From contig JAJXZV010000230.1 in the NCBI GenBank assembly GCA_021779875.1, positions 1 through 17,311 of the forward strand: a stretch of 17,311 nucleotides of DNA, given 5' to 3'. The position numbers were made by a program, and so were the translations under genes. A model generated the notes under the pieces. It saw only the letters and a list, made by a program, of their open reading frames with translations, ran no database searches and was not told the DNA's origin. This stretch comes from Pseudomonadota bacterium. Lineage in GTDB: Bacteria; Pseudomonadota; Gammaproteobacteria; Steroidobacterales; Steroidobacteraceae. This document shows, piece by piece, positions 1 to 5,092 of this stretch. The stretch's first letter is position 1. Each line of letters begins with the position of its first letter.

Positions 1-1
1 C

Positions 2-328
2 GATCGCATCGCCGTCATGAGCCGCGGCCGGGTGCTGCAATATGACCAGCCGGCCGCGCTGCTCGTGCGGCCCGTCGATCCGTTCGTCGCACGCATGACC
101 GGCATCGCGGACCGGGCGCTGCGCCTACTGTCGCTGACCACGGCGGGCGCGGCCGCGCAGCCCGGCACGGCGCCGGGCCCGCGCGTGCGCGCGGACGCGT
201 CGCTGCGCGAGGTGCTGTCGGATCTCGTATGGAGCGGCGCGGACTCGGCCGAGGTCGTGGACGCCGGCGGCCGACCGTGCGGGCACCTCACGCTCGCGGC
301 GATCCTCGCGCACGGTCGGGCGAGGTGA
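2..328 (+). CDS. Osmoprotectant ABC transporter ATP-binding protein, C-terminal part (5' end outside window)
   Basis: The reading frame is open from base 2 to a TGA at 326-328 and gives the last 108 residues. It opens with DRIAVMSRGRVLQYDQP, the segment that follows the D-loop/H-loop in ATPases of the OpuCA/ProV/OsmV (YehX) type. The segment reading DPFVARMTG is also typical of that group. The tail, roughly residues 60-105 of this fragment, reads like a single CBS-type motif (ASLREVL...VVDAGGRPCGHLTLAAIL), which OpuCA/ProV-type ATPases often carry as an ionic-strength sensor. The nucleotide-binding motifs lie upstream of the window. The stop codon overlaps the GTG of the permease gene, so the two are translationally coupled. 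The substrate is probably glycine betaine, choline or a similar quaternary amine, inferred from the family only. Confidence 0.85.
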   Translation, partial: DRIAVMSRGRVLQYDQPAALLVRPVDPFVARMTGIADRALRLLSLTTAGAAAQPGTAPGPRVRADASLREVLSDLVWSGADSAEVVDAGGRPCGHLTLAAILAHGRAR

Positions 329-1068
329 GGTCGCGCTGCGCCGTCGCGCTGCGCGTCGCGGCCTACGCGCTGCTCGCGGCATTCCTGCTGTGGCCGCAGC
401 GGTTCGCGCCGCTGTTCGCGCCGCTGACTCGCCACGGGGCGCCGCCGATCTACGATCAGGGCGACCTGCTCGCACTGGCGCTCGCCCATCTCGCGGTCGT
501 GGGCTGCGCCGCCGCCGCCAGCACCGTGGTCGCCGTCGTGCTCGGCATCCTGGTGACGCGCGCGGCCGGCGCGGATTTCCTGCCGCTGTCGCGCACGCTG
601 GTCAACGTGGGGCAGACCTTTCCGCCGGTCGCGGTGCTCGCGGTCGCGGTTCCGCTGGTCGGCTTCGGCGAGAAGCCGACCCTGATGGCGCTGTTCGCCT
701 ACGGCCTGCTGCCGATCTTCGAGAACACCATCGCCGGCCTCGAGAGCTGCCCGGCCGCGCTGCTCGAGGCCGCGAGCGGCATGGGCATGAGCGACGCCGA
801 GCGGCTGAGGTCGGTCGAGCTGCCGCTGGCGCTGCCGCTGATCCTCGCGGGCGTGCGCATGTCGCTGGTGGTCGGCATGGGCACGGCGACCATCGGGTCC
901 ACGGTCGGCGCCAAGGGTCTGGGCGAGGTGATCATCGCGGGGCTGCTGTCCGACAACGCCGCCTTCATCCTGCAGGGGGGGCTCGCGACCGCCCTGATGG
1001 CCATCCTGCTGCACGACGCCGTGTCGGCCGTCGAGCGGCGCTGCGTTCGGGCGGCCCGCACGGCGTGA
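325..1068 (+). CDS. Osmoprotectant ABC transporter permease (OpuCB/OsmW/YehW-like)
   Basis: This is the inner-membrane channel subunit of the betaine-type importer, 247 residues if started at GTG 325. I chose that start because GTGA overlaps the upstream stop by 4 bp and gives a natural hydrophobic N-terminus. The frame is open back to an ATG at 229, but that would add an Arg-rich stretch inside the ATPase gene. There are about six membrane segments. The cytoplasmic EAA-loop signature is clear (EAASGMGMSDAERLRSVELPLALP), followed by GVRMSLVVGMGTATIGSTVGAKGLG, which is characteristic of OpuCB/YehW-type permeases. In the E. coli yeh order (Z-Y-X-W) the W permease also follows the ATPase, so a binding protein and a second permease may lie upstream of the window. 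Confidence 0.9.
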   Translation: MRSRCAVALRVAAYALLAAFLLWPQRFAPLFAPLTRHGAPPIYDQGDLLALALAHLAVVGCAAAASTVVAVVLGILVTRAAGADFLPLSRTLVNVGQTFPPVAVLAVAVPLVGFGEKPTLMALFAYGLLPIFENTIAGLESCPAALLEAASGMGMSDAERLRSVELPLALPLILAGVRMSLVVGMGTATIGSTVGAKGLGEVIIAGLLSDNAAFILQGGLATALMAILLHDAVSAVERRCVRAARTA

Positions 1069-1113
1069 GCCCGGCGGACGCGGCCGCCGACATTCGCTAC
1101 AATCGATCGAACG
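1069..1113 (+). promoter_or_regulatory. Possible promoter for the desaturase gene
   Basis: The 45-bp gap between the permease stop and the desaturase ATG holds a small GC inverted repeat (CGGCGG at 1072-1077 and CCGCCG at 1084-1089), then TACAAT at 1098-1103. TACAAT matches the sigma-70 -10 consensus at five of six positions and lies ten bases before the ATG. I see no good -35. The gap could equally be plain operon spacing with weak attenuation. Confidence 0.3.
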
Positions 1114-2091
1114 ATGGCCGCCGCGATCCCCGATGGACAGCCCGTCAACGCCGATCCGCCACGCGGGCGGATTGCGGCGGTGGAGTGGCCGACGCTGATC
1201 CTGCTGCTCGCCACGTATGCCGCCTGGCTGGCGATCACCCGCGCCTACGGTCGCTGGCCGCTGCCGGCGGTCGCGGCCGGCACCACGCTGCTGCTGATCC
1301 TGCACAGCTCCCTGCAGCACGAGATCATCCACGGGCACCCGACCCGTCGCGCCGGCCTCAACCGGCTGCTCGGCATGGTCCCGCTGTCGCTGTGGCTTCC
1401 CTACGATCGCTATCGCGACAGCCACCTGGCGCATCACGAGGATGCGCGGCTCACCGATCCGCACGACGATCCGGAGTCGTACTACCTGGCGCCGGATGCC
1501 TGGGCGAGGGCGGGCGGATTCGAGCGCGCGATGCTGAAGGTGCAGCAGACGCTCGCCGGGCGCGTGCTGGTGGGCGCCTTCTGGCGCATCGGCGCATTCC
1601 TCGCCGCGGAGGTCCGGGCTCTGGTCGATGGCCTGCCGGGCAGGCGGCGGGCCTGGCTCGTGCATCTGGCCTGGTGCGTTCCGGTGATCCTCTGGCTGGA
1701 CCTCGTCTGCGGCATGCCGCTGTGGTTGTACGCGGTGGCGATGGTGGTCCCGGCGAACGGCATCCTGCTGATCCGCTCCTTCGCCGAGCATCGCGCGACG
1801 CCGCGGGTGCGCGAGCGCATCGCGCTGGTCGAGCGTTCGTGGATCCTGGGTCCGCTGTTCCTGTTCAACAACCTGCACTCGTTGCATCACGAGGCGCCGA
1901 TGATCCCCTGGTATCGGTACCTGGCCCGCTACCGCACCGAGCGCGGCCGGTTGATCGCCGAGAACGGCGGGCTCGTGTATGCGACGTACTTCGAGGTGGC
2001 GCGCCGGTTCCTGTGGCGCGCGCACGACGTGCTGCCGCACCCGATGGGCCGGATACCGGACCGGATGTCGGATCAGGCCGGCCGGGGGTAG
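1114..2091 (+). CDS. Membrane fatty acid desaturase-superfamily protein
   Basis: This is a 325-residue integral membrane di-iron oxygenase of the fatty acid desaturase superfamily (DesA-like, COG3239). Three histidine boxes that bind the iron pair are visible: HEIIHGH at residues 69-75, HLAHH at 104-108 and HSLHH at 255-259. Hydrophobic stretches lie at about 25-43, 50-65 and 170-205. The DNA-level context is the same strand as the betaine transporter, 45 bp downstream, so co-transcription is possible. Family members desaturate or hydroxylate acyl lipids, carotenoids or other hydrophobic substrates, and the substrate here cannot be told. ATG 1114 was chosen because it precedes the first hydrophobic segment, although the ribosome site is poor. 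Its 3' end overlaps the convergent minus-strand gene by 19 bp. Confidence 0.85.
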   Translation: MAAAIPDGQPVNADPPRGRIAAVEWPTLILLLATYAAWLAITRAYGRWPLPAVAAGTTLLLILHSSLQHEIIHGHPTRRAGLNRLLGMVPLSLWLPYDRYRDSHLAHHEDARLTDPHDDPESYYLAPDAWARAGGFERAMLKVQQTLAGRVLVGAFWRIGAFLAAEVRALVDGLPGRRRAWLVHLAWCVPVILWLDLVCGMPLWLYAVAMVVPANGILLIRSFAEHRATPRVRERIALVERSWILGPLFLFNNLHSLHHEAPMIPWYRYLARYRTERGRLIAENGGLVYATYFEVARRFLWRAHDVLPHPMGRIPDRMSDQAGRG

Positions 2092-2888
2092 CCGGCCGCC
2101 GTCGCGGCGCGGTCCCACTCGAGCAGCCCGTCGTAGGTGGCGAGCTCGACGGGCGCGAAGCCGTCGATCTGCAGGACCTCGCCCCAGCGGGCGAACCCGG
2201 CGTGCGTCGAGGCGTCGAGGAAGGCGGCCCGCAGGCGCGCCACCATCCCCGCGGGCGCCCCGGCGGCGGCCACCAGGGCCGGCATCGGCGCCGGCAGGGT
2301 GGCGTCGAGGATGCGCACCTGGGCGGCGATTTCCGGGGCGCTGCGCGCGAACAGCATGTGCCAGTACGCATCGAGAGGTCCCACGTCGATGCGCCCCGCG
2401 ATGACGCCGTCGAGCACCCGCCTCGCGGTCACCAGGTCGCCGACCATCTCGCCGTAGAGCGCCGGCCGCCCGGCCGTGCGGAACCCGAGCAGATGATGAC
2501 GCCAGGCGTTGAATCCGGAGTGCGAGTGCGCCACGGTGAATCCCGCGCGCGCGCCGAAGGTGTCCTCGAGACGTCGATAGGGAGCGTCGCGGCGCACGAT
2601 CAGATCCGTCCGATAGACCGCCCGGCCCTGCGCCCAGCCGGCGCGCGGCCGCGGCGCGGCGATGGGAGTGACCGGCGCGAGCCGAAGGGCGATCGGATAG
2701 CCGCACATGAACACCGCGCCGAGATCCTCCCGGGACCACAGCCGTTCGAGGGGTTCGGGGGCGGGATAGGGCACGTACACGAGCGGCACGTCGGCCGCGC
2801 GCGTGATCTCGCCGAGCAGCGAGCGCCACGCGGCCTCGATCTCGGGGGTCACCGCGTACATGCGCGCATTCATGATCCACGGGCCCAC
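2073..2888 (-). CDS. PhnD-like substrate-binding-domain protein without signal peptide
   Basis: The 271-residue product resembles the PhnD/SsuA-type periplasmic binding fold (PF12974-like, COG3221). It has an N-terminal MYAVTPEIEAAW, a CGYPIAL segment near residue 65, a SHSGFNAWRHHL loop near 125, and a GRIDVGPLDAYW segment near 168. These are the ligand-cleft strands of the signal-less group of PhnD-like proteins. No signal peptide is visible, so it is probably cytoplasmic or the export start has been lost. It could be a sensor or an enzyme accessory rather than a transporter subunit. The start taken is GTG 2888, 15 bp after the MttB-like gene stop and with a GGAG some 11 bases upstream. ATG 2873 is an alternative. 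The pair is almost certainly one operon. No permease or ATPase of a phosphonate transporter is adjacent. Confidence 0.75.
   Translation of the reverse strand: MGPWIMNARMYAVTPEIEAAWRSLLGEITRAADVPLVYVPYPAPEPLERLWSREDLGAVFMCGYPIALRLAPVTPIAAPRPRAGWAQGRAVYRTDLIVRRDAPYRRLEDTFGARAGFTVAHSHSGFNAWRHHLLGFRTAGRPALYGEMVGDLVTARRVLDGVIAGRIDVGPLDAYWHMLFARSAPEIAAQVRILDATLPAPMPALVAAAGAPAGMVARLRAAFLDASTHAGFARWGEVLQIDGFAPVELATYDGLLEWDRAATAAGYPRPA
2076..2097. terminator. Hairpin in the convergent 3' overlap
   Basis: A 7-bp GGCCGGC/GCCGGCC stem (2076-2082 and 2091-2097) with an 8-base loop lies exactly where the desaturase and the PhnD-like gene end against each other. No T-run follows on either strand, so intrinsic termination is uncertain. 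It is palindromic and could serve both directions. Confidence 0.3.
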
Positions 2889-2903
2889 GGCGAGGGGTGC
2901 TCC

Positions 2904-4433
2904 TCAGCCGGTCGCGCCGCGCCGGCGCGCGACGTAGTCGGCGATCGCGTCCCGCACCCCGGCGTCGAGCGGCGGCGCGGAGTATTCGGCCAGGAGCTTC
3001 TTCCAGAGCGCCGTGGCGCGCTGGGTGGCGTTGCGCGAGCCGGCCTCGGTCCAGCTCTCGAAGCCGGACCAGTCGGACAGCAGCGGCCGATAGAACGCGG
3101 ACTCGTAGCGGGCGAGGGTGTGCGGCGCGCCGAAGAAATGCCCGCCCGCGGGGACCTGCTTGATCGCCTCGACCGCGAGATCGTCGTCGTCGAAGCGGAC
3201 CGGCTTCAATATCTCGGCCCAATGGCGCAGCAATTCGGCGTCGACCACGATCTTCTCGAGGGACGCCGACAGGCCGCCCTCGAGCCAGCCGGCGGCGTGG
3301 TTGATCAGGTGGCTGTGGCTGAGGATCGCCGCCTGCAGTGAGAAGGCCGTCTCGTAGGTGGACTGGGCGTCGACCGCGGGCGAGGCGTTCACCGCGCTGC
3401 TGCGCACCGGCAGCCTCAGGCGGCGGCCGATCTGCGCGCCGGCGAGCACCGCGTGGACATATTCCGGTGTGCCGAACGCCGGCGAGCCGGTGCGCATGTC
3501 GACGTTGGAGGTGAATCCGCCCATGACGCAGGGTGCTCCCGGACGCAGCAGCTGGCACAGGGCCACGATGGCCAGCGCCTCGGCCGTCTGCTGCACCAGG
3601 GCGCCGGCCAGTGTCACCGGGGCCATGGCACCCATCAGCGTGAAGGGCGTGATCACGACGCATTGCCCGTGTCGCGCCATGACCATGATGTTGTCGAGGA
3701 TCTCCTCGTCCACGCGCCGCGGCGAGTTGACGTTGGTCACGGTCATGAGCGTCGGCCGCGCCGCCAGCTCCTCGATGGCGCAGCCGTGCTCGATCGCCGA
3801 CATGGCGATGGCGTCCTGCGCCTGGATGCCGCCGACCCCCCGGGCGGCCCAGACGATGTCCGAGCATTCGATGTGCGCCTGATAGGCCGCCAGGTGGCGC
3901 AACGGCACGGGCACGTCCACGGGCTCGACGACGATGCCGCCCTGCCAGTGCAGGATGCCTAGCGTGTGGCATACCTTCAGGATGTTGCGAAACGCCTCGA
4001 GGTCGCCGTAGCGGCGTCCACCCTCCAGATCGCTCACGTTCGGCGCGCCGTTCACCGGACCGAAGTTCACGACCTTGCCGCCCACGTGCAGGTGCCGGGC
4101 GGGGTTGCGCGCGTGCAGGACGAAACGCTCCGGTGCGTGGGCGAGCTGCGCCTCGACCAGGTCGCGCCCGAGGCGCACCATCTGCGTCTCGGGGTCCACC
4201 AGCGCGCCGGCCCGGGCGTAGACCTCACGCGCGGCGGGATGGCGGATCTCGAGGCCGGCTTCCTCGAGCACGCGGAAGGCCGCGTCGAGGATGCGCTCGA
4301 CCTGTTCGGCGCTCAGGATCTCGAGGGGCGGCCAGGGATTCTCCAGCCGCGGCAGCGGCGCGAGGGACGGTCCCGTGGAGCGGGGCGCGCGCCCGCGCTC
4401 GCGGCGCCGGGGAGATGAGGGGATCTCGTTCAT
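2904..4433 (-). CDS. MttB-family (trimethylamine/betaine methyltransferase-like) protein, non-pyrrolysine
   Basis: This 509-residue TIM-barrel protein belongs to the MttB superfamily (COG5598), whose members transfer a methyl group from a methylated amine to a cognate corrinoid protein. Recognisable stretches include GPVNGAPNVSD, SDIVWAARGVGG, TVTNVNSPRRVDEEILDN, TPFTLMGAMAPVTLAGAL and the C-terminal INHAAGWLEGGLSASLEK. The gene is uninterrupted by any in-frame amber codon, so it is the non-pyrrolysine type like glycine betaine methyltransferase MtgB, not a true trimethylamine MttB. The first 35 or so residues are Arg/Pro-rich and may be unstructured, or the true start may be later. The Shine-Dalgarno match is weak. 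No corrinoid protein gene or reductive activator is in the window. The PhnD-like gene follows it, and a betaine-type importer lies 2 kb away on the other strand. The substrate is unproven. Confidence 0.85.
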   Translation of the reverse strand: MNEIPSSPRRRERGRAPRSTGPSLAPLPRLENPWPPLEILSAEQVERILDAAFRVLEEAGLEIRHPAAREVYARAGALVDPETQMVRLGRDLVEAQLAHAPERFVLHARNPARHLHVGGKVVNFGPVNGAPNVSDLEGGRRYGDLEAFRNILKVCHTLGILHWQGGIVVEPVDVPVPLRHLAAYQAHIECSDIVWAARGVGGIQAQDAIAMSAIEHGCAIEELAARPTLMTVTNVNSPRRVDEEILDNIMVMARHGQCVVITPFTLMGAMAPVTLAGALVQQTAEALAIVALCQLLRPGAPCVMGGFTSNVDMRTGSPAFGTPEYVHAVLAGAQIGRRLRLPVRSSAVNASPAVDAQSTYETAFSLQAAILSHSHLINHAAGWLEGGLSASLEKIVVDAELLRHWAEILKPVRFDDDDLAVEAIKQVPAGGHFFGAPHTLARYESAFYRPLLSDWSGFESWTEAGSRNATQRATALWKKLLAEYSAPPLDAGVRDAIADYVARRRGATG

Positions 4434-4533
4434 CCGGCGGCATAGTGCGGCCGGGAAGCGCGGGAAGGCAACCGTCGCGAGAGCTCTTCAGCGCCCGCGC
4501 CGGTCTACTATTGGCTCGCGCCGCGCATTCCGG
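4434..4533 (-). promoter_or_regulatory. Intergenic region upstream of the MttB-like gene
   Basis: These 100 bp separate the protease stop from the methyltransferase start, both read on the minus strand. AATAGT-like and ACTATG-like -10 candidates exist, but there is no convincing -35. A dedicated promoter is likely because the two genes have unrelated functions. I see no operator or riboswitch-like structure. Confidence 0.2.
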
Positions 4534-5091
4534 TCACCGAATCCATAGCGCAGCGCCCGCGAAGAATTCCAGATTGAACGCCATGTGCAGGAACACGCCG
4601 GGCCACACGCTGTCGTGCCGGTCGCGGAGCCAGCCGAGCGCCAGCGATGGCAGGAACGTGGCGAGCGCCCAGGCCGGCGGGTGATGGAGCCCATGCAGGG
4701 CGACGAAGGCCGCGGAGGTCAGGAGGTTCGCGGCCGTGAGCCCGTGAAACGGACGGCGCTGCGCCGGTCGCCGGCGCAGCGCTCCCTGAAGCGCGCCCCG
4801 GAAGAGCCACTCCTCGAGAAGGGGCTGCACGAGCACCGCGCCCAGCCATTGGTCCAGACCGATGAGCGACGAGCGATTCGGGTCCATGCCGGGCAGCGTC
4901 CACGGCACGATCGCCGCGACGCATCCCACCAGGGCGAGCGCCCACCACCACGGATCGCGCCGGAAGGCGCCGGCGTGCCGGAGCGCCAATCCCTCGATCA
5001 GTCCTTCCGCCACGCCGGCGGGTGAGAGCGCGAAAACGGCACGCCCCCCGGGACCGGGGGGCGTGCCGCCGTTGGCCGAACCGCCGAGCAC
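4534..5091 (-). CDS. CPBP-family glutamic intramembrane protease, MrtJ-like (JDVT-CTERM processing)
   Basis: This is a small multi-pass membrane protein (185 residues from GTG 5091) of the CPBP/CAAX-protease (Abi) family. All three active-site motifs are present: EEWLFR (E93, E94, R98), an ALHGLHH segment with H133, and FLHMAFN with H169 and N173. Four or more membrane helices flank them. Family members of this size act as sorting proteases for C-terminal signals, and the gene lies 1 bp after a surface protein that ends in such a signal. That arrangement points to MrtJ, the JDVT-CTERM protease. The start is uncertain. From GTG 5091 the TAG-C-GTG arrangement suggests coupling, but codons 8-20 form a strong terminator hairpin. 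GTG 5013 or TTG 4989 would avoid it and still keep every catalytic motif. Confidence 0.85.
   Translation of the reverse strand: MLGGSANGGTPPGPGGRAVFALSPAGVAEGLIEGLALRHAGAFRRDPWWWALALVGCVAAIVPWTLPGMDPNRSSLIGLDQWLGAVLVQPLLEEWLFRGALQGALRRRPAQRRPFHGLTAANLLTSAAFVALHGLHHPPAWALATFLPSLALGWLRDRHDSVWPGVFLHMAFNLEFFAGAALWIR
5037..5068 (-). terminator. Rho-independent terminator of the JDVT-CTERM protein gene
   Basis: A near-uninterrupted GC hairpin pairs 5037-5050 with 5055-5068 (CGGCACGCCCCCCG stem, 14 bp) around a four-base loop. On the minus strand it is followed directly by TTTT. It lies 25 bases after the TAG at 5093-5095. It therefore stops transcripts of the surface-protein gene before the protease body, or attenuates them. 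Confidence 0.6.
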
Positions 5092-5092
5092 G

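Noticed and set aside
390-3341. A very long plus-strand open frame of about 980 codons
   Set aside because: It runs through four genes on both strands and gives an Arg/Ala/Gly-rich product. It is a side effect of high GC, where stop codons are rare.
2904-4433. Pyrrolysine-containing MttB
   Set aside because: The frame has no internal TAG and no pylT, pylS or pylBCD genes are visible.
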